The notes under the pieces were generated by a model that worked only from the letters and a program-made list of their open reading frames with translations, made no database searches and had not been told where the DNA came from. A stretch of 64,000 bases of DNA from Liquidambar formosana (lineage: Eukaryota; Streptophyta; Magnoliopsida; Saxifragales; Altingiaceae). Of the stretch, positions 22,861-35,900 are shown piece after piece. The stretch lies in assembly GCA_039720395.1 (NCBI GenBank), contig CM077822.1, positions 25,869,578 to 25,933,577 on the forward strand, read 5' to 3'. The first letter of the stretch is position 1. The number at the start of each line of letters is the position of its first letter. The position numbers and the translations under genes were made by a program.

Positions 22861-23774
22861 GATGGTGGGAATGTAAAACCGTTGGTGATAGAATGTAGGG
22901 AAAAACCTGTGTACTGCTGCTCTATTCGAGAAGGAGAGTTGAAAGATGGCCATCCTTGGTACCATGACATCATGAAGTTCATCGAGGAAAGGGAATATCC
23001 AGAGGGAGCATCCCGCGTTGATAGGAGAACACTAAGGAGGCTAGCAAGTCATTATGTTTTGTGTGGAGGAAAGCTATACCGGAGGTCATACGACGGGGTC
23101 CATCTGTTGTGTGTCACTGAGGAAGAAGCTGAATGTCTTGTTAGTGAAGTCCATGAAGGAGTTGGAGCACCGCACATGAATGGTTATATGCTAGCTAAGA
23201 AAATCATGAGGTTAGGTTACTATTGGTCTACAATGGAGAGAGATTGCTATGCACATGTCAAGAAGTGTCACAAGTGTCAGGTCTTTGCTAATGGACAGCA
23301 CTTGCCTTCCATGCCTTTGACAAGCATGTCGTCGCCATGGCCTTTTGCAGTATGGGGAATAGATATAATTGGGCAGATTAAGCCGAAAGCCTCCAATGGG
23401 CATGAATACATCTTGGTAGCTATTGATTACATCACTAAGTGGGTAGAAGCAGCTTCTTTTAAGTCCCTGAATGCCAAGAAGGTAGCACAGTTTATACAGC
23501 TCAACATCATTTATAGATATGGGGTACCCAATGAGATTATTTCAGACAATGGTCAGCACTTTCAGAAAGAAACCAAGGAGCTTTTGCAGAAATACAATAT
23601 AGTGCACCATCTATCCTCCCCTTATCGCCCGCAGACTAATGGAGCGGTAAAGGCCGCCAACAAAAATGTTAAGAAGACACTACAGAAAACAGCTGACACT
23701 TACACTGATTGGCATGAGAAGTTACCCTTAGCCTTGTGGGGCTATAGAACATCCGTAAGATCGTCAACAGGCGC
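22861..23774 (+). pseudogene. pol: Integrase of element A, N-terminal and core part
   Basis: In phase with RNase H. The zinc-binding HHCC region has HEGVGAPH near 23152 and CHKCQ near 23265. The core has the first aspartate in WGIDIIGQ (about 23353) and the second in ISDNGQHF (about 23548). The third catalytic residue, normally E in NGAVEAANKN, is K (codon AAG at 23650-23652), so the enzyme was already inactive. The frame is cut at 23774 by element B and resumes at 36277. Normal role: inserting the cDNA into the genome with a 5-bp stagger. Confidence 0.88.
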
Positions 23775-25259
23775 TGTGGACCCCAAAAAAGAGTTACAAG
23801 GCCCACAGGAGGGTTTAAAAGTCGCCAGTCTGTGGACCCAGGAAAGAGGACCCACGAATGGGTTTGGAAAAAGAAAGGAGTCGCCACCTTATTTTTTAAA
23901 GGAAACAAGGAAAACCCTAAAAAACAGTTTTGTTTTAGGAAAACAAAAGATTGACTCCATGTTTAAAAATGGTAAGGCAAAAAGTCTTTTGGAAACCAGA
24001 GAATTCGGGATTCGGAGGCTAAGTTACGATATGGGAAGGTTCTAGGCAAAGCCTATAGGCACCCATATCGCCCTAAACGGTCTCTTAATTTAATTGGGCT
24101 AAATCAAAGTCTTAATCACACACAAATCAACAATTATCATCACAAGACAGCATGCATATCATTCATTCATTCATCCATATAATCAAGTAAATCAAAGAAA
24201 AACAGAAAAAGAAAGAGGGAGAAGAGAAAACCTAGGATACTTAGTATCCTAGGGCGGACTTGAACCTCACGAAGAGCGCCTACGTACCATGTATGGAAAT
24301 ACATGGATCAAAGTCCACGTAGTTCGAAAGGGAATAGGGTTATAACCTAATCAAGGCCTATGGTAAACCCTAAGTTTCCTTTCAAGTAAAACATGGTAAG
24401 TTTCCAAAAATGAATGATTCTCAAAAGGTCTTTAGTAAAATATGGAATTTTGATAAAAAGATGGAAACTTTGATTTAAAAGGTATTTTTTATTGAAAGGA
24501 AACTATAGAATCTACCATACCCCTCTATTAGGAAACAACCCTAGGGGGGGGGAGAAAGGGAAAGTTTCAAGGAAAGGAAAGAAGGGTGAATTGGGGCACC
24601 CTCACACCCTACTTACCTTAAGCAAAAGCAACCTGTCAAAGTAACCACCCTATTGCATAGGGTAATTACCTTATTTGTAAGATTTCATCTCACAATAGCC
24701 AAAATAACCACCCCACATTGGTGGGGTAGTTGCACCTGTTGTACCTGTCAAAGCACCTGCAATTTCCATGCAAAACATACCAAAAATACCAACCAAACAA
24801 GCTAGATTCCAAATCAAGCCATTATCATGCCCAAACATGGGCTAACACATGCTCAAAATATCATAACAAGGACAAATAACAGATCTGGACAGAATTGAAA
24901 TAAGGTTTAAAATCAACCACAAGTCATGCAACAACATGAATCATAAGCTAACTAAAACCCTAATTCAACCCTACATGCAATGACATGCAAAAAACACTAA
25001 AATCCACTACTATGAATGCAGAAGAATGTCATAGTTATCAAATATGCAGCACATATATATCAATTATGAAGAAAACACAAAGAAAAACCCTAAGCTATCA
25101 TGCTATATGCTACTTTCCTAATACAAGGATGAATGAAACCCTAGAATCACCATTGTGCTCAAAATTACATAAAATAACTCTAAATCATGCAAAACTCATT
25201 GTGGACATCATTTTAATCATGCATATTAATCAATAGAAGCATCAACACATGATAAAAAC

Positions 25260-25830
25260 ACAAGCTTGCACATGAAATATAGCTATTCTAAGTAAAAACC
25301 TAATTTCAGCACAAGAGAAACCCTAGAATTGCAAACATGCATTAAATCACATGGAACAGCATCCTAGCATACTAAACAGCCCATGAACATTATCCTAATC
25401 ATGCATACTAACTAATAGAAGTAGCAAAACACAATAAAAACACAAGCTTTAATATGCAAAAGTGTTATTTCATGTAGAAAACCAATTTCAGCACTAAGGA
25501 AACCCTAAAGTCCCAAACATGCAGTAAATCACATGGAATAGCATCCTAGCATACTAAACAGCCCATGAATATTATCCTAATCATGCATACTAACCAATAG
25601 AAGTAGCAAAACACAATAAAAACACAAGCTTTAATATGCAAAAGTGTTATTTCATGTAGAAAACCAATTTCAGCACTAAGGAAACCCTAAAGTCCCAAAC
25701 ATGCAGTAAATCACATGGAATAGCATCCTAGCATACTAAACAGCTCATGAATATTATCCTAATCATGCATACTAACTAATAAAAGTAGCAAAACACAATA
25801 AAAACACAAACTTTAACATGGAATAATGCT
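25260..25830. repeat. 181-bp tandem repeat in the 3' LTR of B
   Basis: The phrase AATTTCAGCAC recurs at about 25302, 25484 and 25665, a step of 181 bp. The second and third units are almost identical; the first is more diverged. The same array is at about 34432-35003 in the other LTR. Confidence 0.8.
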
Positions 25831-26315
25831 ATCCTATGCAAAAACCCTAGTTTGAATGAGAGAGAGAAAGGGGAAGAGGTATACCTATGGTGAAGTCCCC
25901 CTTTGCTGCTGTAGAGAGTCCTCCTCTTCTTATTGTACTGCTGGAAATTCCTTCCTTCAAGCCTTCAAGCAAAGCTCCAGCCTTCCTTCAAGCTTTCTCT
26001 CACACTCTCTCACTCTAAGTTTAGGTTAAACTACCCTAAGGATGGCTGCCATAGCCTCCAAGTCTCACACATGCCTCACACTTCAGAAATTGCCTCCCCT
26101 ATTGCTGAAGTATAAGGGGGTATTTATAGGGATTGAGGGAAAACCCTCAATGGTTGGGATTAAAACCCTAGGGATTGATCCAAGGGCTCTTAGAGGTTCC
26201 CTTGGGGCTCAAGTAGGTCAAATAGGGCTGAAATTAGGGTTAAATGGCGGCTAAAGGCGAGCAAATCCGAGGAAATAGGGTGGGAGCCGCGTCAAGACTC
26301 AAAAAAGGAAAGTGG

Positions 26316-26396
26316 CTCGGGTGACCACCTGGGGCTGGGCGGCTAGCCACCTGGGCCCAGGCGGCTAGCCGCCCAGGCCTGGGTGGTCACCCGAGG
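26316..26396. promoter_or_regulatory. GC-rich palindromic module in the 3' LTR of B
   Basis: CTCGGGTGACCACC and GGTGGTCACCCGAG are near-perfect outer arms; GGCGGCTAGCCGCC lies inside and TGGGCCCA near the centre. It is about 190 bp upstream of the inverted TATA box. The same module is at 35489-35569. Confidence 0.85.
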
Positions 26397-27103
26397 CCAT
26401 GTCAGCTTAAGCCCATTTTTTACCCTTTCGACTTCCAAATGCGTTTCCGGGCTCAAATCAACTCCGATTTTGACGAAACGAAAGCCAAAACGACCGTGTT
26501 TCGAAGGGGAATGTAATTTGAGTCACTTGAGGGCAAGAAACCCTAGCCATGGCTGCATGGTTGGGTCCTACAAAGGTGGTTAACCGCTATGCTTCACCAT
26601 CGCTTAGCTTAGGTATGCACATAGGGTCGCACCGAATGCTTTCTAATTCGAAATTCAACCTCCCTAAACACATTTGGGGATGAAATTAAGACTAATCAAG
26701 ATCAAATGAGTAGTCATAGAGTGAAAATCATGAGCCAATTCGAGCTAACCCGAAATAGGTCTCTTAACCAACCTGAGCCATATTGAGCCATTCTAATCCC
26801 GAACCTTCAATTCATCGAATTGAACCCATAAATACCTCAAATGCATCCATATGAACTCCAATTGGCAACTTGGAGATCATTTCAAGGTTAAATGGAAAGT
26901 TTGTGGCCTAAAAGACGATTATGCCCCTCAAGTCACAAAAGCTCTTATTATCCCTCAAGATCAACTCCAAGTTGAATGAAAATTCATATCCAATGTCCTT
27001 GTGATTCTAGAAAGCTAATGCAAGTAACTAGACTCAAAAACAAAACAAAAACATGCATGGAATGACATACCCTAGTAAGGTGGTGCAAAAATGGGGTGTG
27101 ACA

Positions 27104-27240
27104 GAAGCCCCTCATTGGTGCAGCAAGTTTCACTTGCGAACCAATGATAAAAGAACATCCCATTTTTGCTTGGGAGTGTAATTGCATCAAATTCAAATGG
27201 AGAACTCCATCATCCTATGGAATTCATCACATATCTTAAG
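27104..27240 (-). other. Polypurine tract and 3' untranslated end of element B
   Basis: Read on the minus strand the end is CCAATGAGGGGCTTC directly before TGTCACAC. The same ending is found in element A at 46559-46572, which shows that both elements use the same priming site and are of one family. Confidence 0.75.
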
Positions 27241-28800
27241 CAATTAGAAGTCAATGTCTAGGTAAAGGTCAATACCTAGGACAAGTAGATGCAACTCTAA
27301 GTGAAGGTCAACACCTAGGATGAGTACAAGTCAATACTCGAAGAGAATAAAGGTCAGTATTGGGAATGAAGGTCAACACTCAAGGTGAGTAACAATCAAT
27401 ACTCAAAAGGAATAGGAATCAGCATTCAGAGTGAAGGTCAACACTCGGGATGAGTACCAGTCAATACTCGAGACAAATATGTTTTAACACTTAGAATGAG
27501 TACGGGTTAATACACAGGGAGAGTATGGGTCAATACTCAGGGATGAGTATGGGTCAATACTCAAGATGAATATGTGACAATATTCAGGGTAAGTATGGGT
27601 CAATACTTAGGATGAGTATATATTAGTACTCGGAATGAGTATAGGTCGATACTCAGGAGAGCCAATAAGATATCGTATGGGTAAGAGTCATTACTCAAAC
27701 GAGAACCCATGATGGATAAAATTCAATATCCATACTGAATAGAAGTCAATACTTAAAAACACACAAGCAAGGGTCAATGCTTGCTATGAGTAAAGATCAA
27801 TACTCATAAAGAAAAACTTACGAGCAAGGGTCATTACTTGAAATGAGTAGGATTCAATACTCACAGAGAAAGTCATACGAGCAAGGGTCAATGCTCAAGA
27901 TAAAATGTATATAAGCAATGGTCAATGCTTGAAATGAGTAGGATTCAATACTCATAGAGAAAATCACTCAAGCAAGGGTCAATGCTCAAGATAAAATGTA
28001 TATAAGCAAAGGTCAATGCTTGAAATGAGTAGGATTCAATACTCACAGAGAAAAATATTCGAGCAAGGGTTAATGCTCAAGATAAAATATATACAAGCAA
28101 AGGTCAATGCTTGAAATGAGTAGGAGTCAATACTCACGAAGAAAATTATTCGAGCAAGGGTCAATGCTCAAGATAAAATGTATATAAGCAAAGGTCAATG
28201 CTTGAAATGAGTAGGATTCAATACTCACCGAGAAAATCATTCGAGCAAGGGTCAATGCTCAAGATAAAATGTATACAAGCAAAGGTTAATGCTTGAAATG
28301 AGTAGGAGCTAATACTCACGAAGAAAATTATATGAGCAAGGGTCAATGCTCAAGGTAAAATGTATATAAGCAAAGGTCAATGCTTGAAATGAGTAGGAGT
28401 CAATACTCACTATATGAACAAAAGTCACTGTTGGTGATGAATAGGGGTCAATACTCAAAGAATGCCGAGAGATTGCATAGGTAGAACTCAATACCTAAAA
28501 CAATAACATATGAATAGAGGAGGCATGATGAAGGGGTTTGGAATCAATACGAACAAGGGTCAATGCTCGAGAGGAGAATATTGGTGAATATTTAGGGACG
28601 AGTAGAGATGAATACTCGAAGTGAGTACATATGAATACTCAGGGACGAGTACATGTGAATACTCGGAGTGAGTACATGTGAATACTCGAGGATGAGTAGA
28701 GGTGAATACTCTGAGTGAGTACATGTGAATACCCAGGGACGAGTACATGTGGATACTCGGAGTGAGTAGATGTGAATACTCGAGAGAGCCTATGAAGACA
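27240..28800. repeat. Tandem repeat array of element B (30-bp and 91-bp units)
   Basis: Three blocks. 27300-27700 and 28590-28790 are made of units of about 30 bp built on GAGTA-N8-TACTC. Between them, from about 27841 to 28470, a 91-bp higher-order unit recurs seven times at an exact 91-bp step (27841, 27932, 28023, 28114, 28205, 28296, 28387). Each unit contains GAGTA...TACTC and GAGCAAGGGTCAATGCTC dyads. Variable tandem repeats before the 3' LTR are a known trait of Tat elements and a source of satellites. Confidence 0.9.
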
Positions 28801-31074
28801 CTAGTTAAGTGGGGAGTCACTATTCATAAGACAGGAATGGTATAGAGACTAAGCCAACACCATATGGAGAGAAACTATCAACCACATAACCAAAAACGAA
28901 AGCTAGTCAAATATGATCATGGGAAAATGAACCTCCAAAACTCAATGAACACTGCATATTACTAATGCACACATCAATTAATCAATCAACACAAGTAAAA
29001 TTGCTTCACACGGATTTATTAGCACAAGTTCAAAGCCATGCACAGAAAGATTTACTAGAAGTGGTTTTGCAGACCTATCATTCTTTTTCTTTAAAGACCC
29101 CTTTACATACTTAGCACAATCATGGAATTTTCAAAAGCATTTTTCTTTGTTTATAAAATGGTGGTCGAGCCTTCTTAGGAAACAATGCACTTTAGGAGGA
29201 TCGGATCAAACCAATGAATTCTTTTTCAAGGTATAGGAATGGAGTGGAATCACCTCTTCTTCTCTTCTTCTTTTCTTCACTTTTCTTTTTTCAAAACCCT
29301 AACTTTTGCCTAGATTGCCCTTACGGGTTTTCAACCTAGCGGGTTGCCCTAATTTTTGCCTAGGCCGCCTTTTCGGGTTTTCAACCTAGCGGGCTCTTCT
29401 TCTTTACCTTTTTTTCTTTTTTCCATCCTTTCCTTTCTCATTAGCACAAAGAAATTCAACTCATGAAGCCCCAGCCCATTCCCTTCATCAATTCATTTAA
29501 GTTCTCTGAATAAGACAAACTAGCCCCAGCATTCATTCAAATTCTTCTTTAACAAGCATAATCAGCCCCTGGGTTCATAACACATTCACGTTCTTTAATT
29601 GAGCAAAATAAATCAGCCCCCAATCTCACGAAATCACATGCCTACAGCTAAGGCAAATCGTTTCATAGTGGTTACTGCTACCCCTTTTCCATCATTAAAT
29701 CCATGACAAGAGTCTAAGTCAAAAGGTAAGAAGATATAGAATTTGATGGAACCCACAAATGAATCATCATGATTGAATACTTTCAAAGGACGAGGTCTAT
29801 GACCACTAGAAACACACAAGACTCAAGAGAGACGAAGGAGGAAAGTGGAGGGACATCCGAAGGACTCAAACCAAACAAGAACAAGAAGAATAATCAAATT
29901 AACTTTCTCGATGGCATGTAGTATTTTAGCTCACTAATTTAATGAATAAGACTGTTTCTTCTTAACTTAGTCACAAAGAATTGCCTTCAATGGTTGGTTA
30001 TATGCAAAGCCCCTTTTTTCTTTCTTTTTTTTTTTTTTTTTCAATGAATTGGACCGCACCCAAAGTAACTTTATGGGCTGCCTACGTATCTCCACATTGA
30101 TCTTCACAAGACATTTACAAAACAAACATTTCTTTTTTTGGTGGAGAATCAGGTCTTCGTAGTTCAAAAGATTCACTCATCATTTTTTTAAATGCCCTAA
30201 CTTTTGCCTAGGTCGCCTTTTCAGGTTTTCAACCTAGCGGGCTTAGGCTTTACACATAACCACATAGGGACCACCCTTTACTTGGCTTGAACTTCTCCAA
30301 CGAGTCACGAACATGGGTTGTAGTCTTCTTTGATCATAAAACTCTCTTGATTGTTGTTGATTCTCCTTCTTGAGGCTTTTGGATGTTAATCCCCTCCCTT
30401 TTCTTTTTGTATTTTTTTTGTTTTTTTGTGCACTTTTTCCTCTCTTTTTTTTTTCTTTTCACAATTTTTTTCTTTTGACTTTTTTTTTTGAGGGAGAGGG
30501 AAATAAACATCTCCAAAAGCTCACCATGCTCATTGATTTCTTCTTTTGATCTCTGAATTGCTTCTTACAAGGGTTTCAAGATCTTCTCAAGTTGCTTGGC
30601 CTAGGTCTTCATGTAGTGTAGTGGGCGGGTGGCCCCTATGTTTACCATTTTGGACTTCTCATTATTTCCAAGTTAATCAATTGCAGCTCATTCATCATTC
30701 ATTATGTTTGCTCTTTAGTGGGAAGAGCTTTCAAGCTTCTTAGGAAATATTTTCATGCCAGTTTGATTGTCAATTGATTGAAGAGAAGAGAAATAGAGAG
30801 ACAATGGAATTATTGAAATCAAACTTTTTATTGAAGGAATGAAAGAGAACACATTGACAATGACTAGGACTCAAAAGACTCAGAACTTCAAAGGACATTT
30901 GACTCGAAGATCAACAACAATTAACTAACTAGAAAACAAACAAAAAAAAACTTAAACTCCTTATCACGGACAGTCATGATAGAATTAGTGTAGCGGTAAG
31001 CACTAAGAAAAAACTTATTATCTTTCCCAACAACCTCAAGGCATCAGCATCCTTTCCATGTGAATTAAACGTTC
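28800..31074 (-). other. Non-coding spacer of element B
   Basis: No gene. A motif TTTTGCCTAGG...TTTTCAACCTAGCGGG occurs three times (about 29302, 29350, 30200). It is the reverse of the stretch right after the pol stop of A (36700-36750), as is the GGACCGCACCCAAAGTAACT patch at 30050 (reverse of about 36870). T-runs at 30010-30042 and 30400-30492 correspond to the A-runs of element A. B therefore retains the post-pol untranslated region while having lost pol. Confidence 0.7.
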
Positions 31075-31797
31075 TTATTCTTCATCTTGACTTGCGCTGC
31101 CAACATTATCCAAATCCCCATGAGTGTCAATGGTTCCTTGAGCTTCATAAAGTCCCTCAAAATCAAGAACCCCCATGCTAGCAAGAGTTTGAGTATCCTC
31201 TGAATGATATGGGCCATAAATTGGAAATTCTTGCTTAATTGCGGCAAGGGATCTCGATGGATTGGCATATGGCTGGGCTGGAGAGATTGGGTTTACGGTG
31301 GCCAAAAATGGGTTCATGGAAGAGCTTTGAAGAATATTTGGATTATTGGTTGGTGTGGAAAAATTGATTACTCCACGGTCAATGAGGTCTTGGATCTCAT
31401 GTCGTAGTCTATAACAATGATTGGTGTCATGTCCCCTACTCTGATGAAAAGCACAATATTCATTTTCCTTAAACCGACGAGGTAAAGGATTAGGAAGGGG
31501 TTTTGGATCAAGAGGTGACAATAAGCCCAAAATCGCTACTCTCGAAAAAGCATGGTTCAATGGCATGTAGAGTTCGGTAAATTGGCGAGGCTCTTTCCTT
31601 ACAGTTTGGGCCTTCAAATTTGCTTTGTTGTATCTCTTGGACTCGGTAGCCCCTGAATTAGACTCATGATGATTTATAGACTCGGATTGGGCTTTAGGAA
31701 CAACTTGAACAATCGCCAAGATATCATTCAACTTTTGCATGATCTCACAAAGCATTCCCTTAATTTCTTCCAATGTCGTATTGCCAACTCCAGCCAT
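31075..31797 (-). CDS. gag: Reduced gag of element B
   Basis: ATG chosen at 31797 (MAGVGNTTLEEIKGML); the frame opens slightly earlier. The protein of about 240 residues has a helical N-terminus, then RQFTELYMPL and one CHHC knuckle (EYCAFHQSRGHDTNHC) with CYRLRHEIQDLIDR, clearly related to the C-terminal half of the gag of A. The capsid-like core found in A (the MPELEKFDG region) is absent, so it is unlikely to build particles on its own. It may bind RNA or be a remnant kept because it overlaps a packaging signal. The frame is intact. Confidence 0.75.
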   Translation of the reverse strand: MAGVGNTTLEEIKGMLCEIMQKLNDILAIVQVVPKAQSESINHHESNSGATESKRYNKANLKAQTVRKEPRQFTELYMPLNHAFSRVAILGLLSPLDPKPLPNPLPRRFKENEYCAFHQSRGHDTNHCYRLRHEIQDLIDRGVINFSTPTNNPNILQSSSMNPFLATVNPISPAQPYANPSRSLAAIKQEFPIYGPYHSEDTQTLASMGVLDFEGLYEAQGTIDTHGDLDNVGSASQDEE

Positions 31798-32925
31798 GAA
31801 AGTGATAATGGGTTCCACTCTAATCTTTAACCTCTAGAAGATATCACGGGTTTAATCCAGCCCTCCTTCAAGAACAAAATTCCCTTTTTAGGCTATGACC
31901 AAAACATTTTAACAATATTTCCATGATTGCGCTAAATTGATAAGTGTGGTTTTATAAAGCATGCCCTTAAGTAGACATCTCATCTCTAAGGGTACCTTAA
32001 AGTGTAAGGTGACATACTAATGGCATGAAGGTGAGTCACTTAACCTTAGGTTCTGGTTATTAACCATCACAAAACCATCAAGAGTCACTTCCCCCTAAGT
32101 ATTGGCAAACTATGAGCTAGGTTTAAACAGTATATCTCCTTAGTTAGACACCTCATCCTCAAAAGTGTCCTTAAGACAAAAGGTGAGGTGACATACTAAA
32201 GACATAAAGATGAATAAGCCCCTACTTCTTAACCCTTAATCAAACACTTCATTCCCAACAAGCCCCTATTGGTTCATTTAAAAGTTCATGATTAAATAGT
32301 CTTAGCTCACATACCTTTAATTAGTCCATCCCTCTTTTAGGGAGCCCCTTGAGTGAAGGGTGGATGTACTTACTAAGGGTACGTAGGTGAGACCATATAT
32401 CAAGTGTCAATCACTACACATGGTTAAAATAAACCTAAGCCTAGAACACAACTTATGAGCATAGCAACACAACACAAGCACGGCATGATATCATTACAAT
32501 CAAGTGTGGGTGCATAAAGGTGAGACCATAGTGCCCTACAAGTCTGTCTATATGGACTAATGATAAGGGTAGGCTGGGGTCCTTCACTTGCTTGAGCAAT
32601 CTTTATACCTAACCACATGTGGCATCAGGAACGCCGCGTGGGTCCAACAGTACGTGATTAACTCATTTAATATACCCAAGGGCAAAGCCCAAGGGTACTT
32701 GGCAAGAGAGGTTGAGAGCTTTCGCCCCAACACATGGAATCAGGAAAACCAAGGTTGAGGCTAGGCCCGTCAGTGGCAAGGGACATCGATCCTAACATGC
32801 AAGAGTTTGCGCACACAATGCAATAAATGAAAGCACACAATCAAGCGAATGCAATGTGATTGATTTTAATTAAACAAAAGAAATTAACTTAGCCCAATCA
32901 AGTTATATAGAGTCTAGCCCACAAG
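31798..32925 (-). other. Leader of element B
   Basis: Untranslated. The part next to the primer-binding site matches the leader of A. The part nearer gag (31850-32400) holds a loosely repeated phrase about TAAGGTGACATACTAA at 32005 and 32190. No open frame worth calling. Confidence 0.65.
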
Positions 32926-32943
32926 TCCCCAGTGGAGTCGCCA
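32926..32943 (-). other. Primer-binding site of element B (tRNA-Arg type)
   Basis: Plus strand TCCCCAGTGGAGTCGCCA, so TGGCGACTCCACTGGGGA on the minus strand, identical to that of A and three bases from the LTR. Confidence 0.88.
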
Positions 32944-32946
32944 ATC

Positions 32947-35900
32947 TGTGGACCCCAAAAAAGAGTTACAAGGCCCACAGGAGGGTTTAAAAGTCGCCAG
33001 TCTGTGGACCCAGGAAAGAGGACCCACGAATGGGTTTGGAAAAAGAAAGGAGTCGCCACCTTATTTTTTAAAGGAAACAAGGAAAACCCTAAAAAACAGT
33101 TTTGTTTTAGGAAAACAAAAGATTGACTCCATGTTTAAAAATGGTAAGGCAAAAAGTCTTTTGGAAACCAGAGAATTCGGGATTCGGAGGCTAAGTTACG
33201 ATATGGGAAGGTTCTAGGCAAAGCCTATAGGCACCCATATCGCCCTAAACGGTCTCTTAATTTAATTGGGCTAAATCAAAGTCTTAATCACACACAAATC
33301 AACAATTATCATCACAAGACAGCATGCATATCATTCATTCATTCATCCATATAATCAAGTAAATCAAAGAAAAACAGAAAAAGAAAGAGGGAGAAGAGAA
33401 AACCTAGGATACTTAGTATCCTAGGGCGGACTTGAACCTCACGAAGAGCGCCTACGTACCATGTATGGAAATACATGGATCAAAGTCCACGTAGTTCGAA
33501 AGGGAATAGGGTTATAACCTAATCAAGGCCTATGGTAAACCCTAAGTTTCCTTTCAAGTAAAACATGGTAAGTTTCCAAAAATGAATGATTCTCAAAAGG
33601 TCTTTAGTAAAATATGGAATTTTGATAAAAAGATGGAAACTTTGATTTAAAAGGTATTTTTTATTGAAAGGAAACTATAGAATCTACCATACCCCTCTAT
33701 TAGGAAACAACCCTAGGGGGGGGGGAGAAAGGGAAAGTTTCAAGGAAAGGAAAGAAGGGTGAATTGGGGCACCCTCACACCCTACTTACCTTAAGCAAAA
33801 GCAACCTGTCAAAGTAACCACCCTATTGCATAGGGTAATTACCTTATTTGTAAGATTTCATCTCACAATAGCCAAAATAACCACCCCACATTGGTGGGGT
33901 AGTTGCACCTGTTGTACCTGTCAAAGCACCTGCAATTTCCATGCAAAACATACCAAAAATACCAACCAAACAAGCTAGATTCCAAATCAAGCCATTATCA
34001 TGCCCAAACATGGGCTAACACATGCTCAAAATATCATAACAAGGACAAATAACAGATCTGGACAGAATTGAAATAAGGTTTAAAATCAACCACAAGTCAT
34101 GCAACAACATGAATCATAAGCTAACTAAAACCCTAATTCAACCCTACATGCAATGACATGCAAAAAACACTAAAATCCACTACTATGAATGCAGAAGAAT
34201 GTCATAGTTATCAAATATGCAGCACATATATATCAATTATGAAGAAAACACAAAGAAAAACCCTAAGCTATCATGCTATATGCTACTTTCCTAATACAAG
34301 GATGAATGAAACCCTAGAATCACCATTGTGCTCAAAATTACATAAAATAACTCTAAATCATGCAAAACTCATTGTGGACATCATTTTAATCATGCATATT
34401 AATCAATAGAAGCATCAACACATGATAAAAACACAAGCTTGCACATGAAATATAGCTATTCTAAGTAAAAACCTAATTTCAGCACAAGAGAAACCCTAGA
34501 ATTGCAAACATGCATTAAATCACATGGAACAGCATCCTAGCATACTAAACAGCCCATGAACATTATCCTAATCATGCATACTAACTAATAGAAGTAGCAA
34601 AACACAATAAAAACACAAGCTTTAATATGCAAAAGTGTTATTTCATGTAGAAAACCAATTTCAGCACTAAGGAAACCCTAAAGTCCCAAACATGCAGTAA
34701 ATCACATGGAATAGCATCCTAGCATACTAAACAGCCCATGAATATTATCCTAATCATGCATACTAACCAATAGAAGTAGCAAAACACAATAAAAACACAA
34801 GCTTTAATATGCAAAAGTGTTATTTCATGTAGAAAACCAATTTCAGCACTAAGGAAACCCTAAAGTCCCAAACATGCAGTAAATCACATGGAATAGCATC
34901 CTAGCATACTAAACAGCCCATGAATATTATCCTAATCATGCATACTAACTAATAAAAGTAGCAAAACACAATAAAAACACAAACTTTAACATGGAATAAT
35001 GCTATCCTATGCAAAAACCCTAGTTTGAATGAGAGAGAGAAAGGGGAAGAGGTATACCTATGGTGAAGTCCCCCTTTGCTGCTGTAGAGAGTCCTCCTCT
35101 TCTTATTGTACTGCTGGAAATTCCTTCCTTCAAGCCTTCAAGCAAAGCTCCAGCCTTCCTTCAAGCTTTCTCTCACACTCTCTCACTCTAAGTTTAGGTT
35201 AAACTACCCTAAGGATGGCTGCCATAGCCTCCAAGTCTCACACATGCCTCACACTTCAGAAATTGCCTCCCCTATTGCTGAAGTATAAGGGGGTATTTAT
35301 AGGGATTAAGGGAAAACCCTCAATGGTTGGGATTAAAACCCTAGGGATTGATCCAAGGGCTCTTAGAGGTTCCCTTGGGGCTCAAGTAGGTCAAATAGGG
35401 CTGAAATTAGGGTTAAATGGCGACTAAAGGCGAGCAAATCCGAGGAAATAGGGTGGGAGCCGCGTCAAGACTCAAAAAAGGAAAGTGGCTCGGGTGACCA
35501 CCTGGGGCTGGGCGGCTAGCCACCTGGGCCCAGGCGGCTAGCCGCCCAGGCCTGGGTGGTCACCCGAGGCCATGTCAGCTTAAGCCCATTTTTTACCCTT
35601 TCGACTTCCAAATGCGTTTCCGGGCTCAAATCAACTCCGATTTTGACGAAACGAAAGCCAAAACGACCGTGTTTCGAAGGGGAATGTAATTTGAGTCACT
35701 TGAGGGCAAGAAACCCTAGCCATGGCTGCATGGTTGGGTCCTACAAAGGTGGTTAACCGCTATGCTTCACCATCGCTTAGCTTAGGTATGCACATAGGGT
35801 CGCACCGAATGCTTTCTAATTCGAAATTCAACCTCCCTAAACACATTTGGGGATGAAATTAAGACTAATCAAGATCAAATGAGTAGTCATAGAGTGAAAA

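Larger units (their letters stand above)
23775..27103 (-). repeat. 3' LTR of element B
   Basis: A 3329-bp LTR, TGTGGACC...GGTGTGACA on the plus strand. Compared with the 5' LTR I see a one-base shorter G-run near 24544, T for C at 25745, G for A at 26135 and G for A at 26250. It holds the GC palindrome (26316-26396), an inverted TATA box (26121-26128), and about 2.7 copies of a 181-bp tandem repeat (about 25260-25830). Short open stretches within it are LTR sequence and not genes. Confidence 0.92.

Noticed and set aside
27841..28470. Regular repeats with dyads, CRISPR-like at first sight
   Set aside because: Units are directly adjacent 91-bp tandem repeats without unique spacers, inside a plant retroelement.
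28560..28820. 86-codon minus-strand open frame
   Set aside because: Translation of the 30-bp tandem repeat; the periodic sequence has no stop in one frame by chance.
32926..32943. Possible tRNA gene fragment
   Set aside because: Only the 18 nt of the tRNA 3' end are matched, next to an LTR; it is a primer-binding site.
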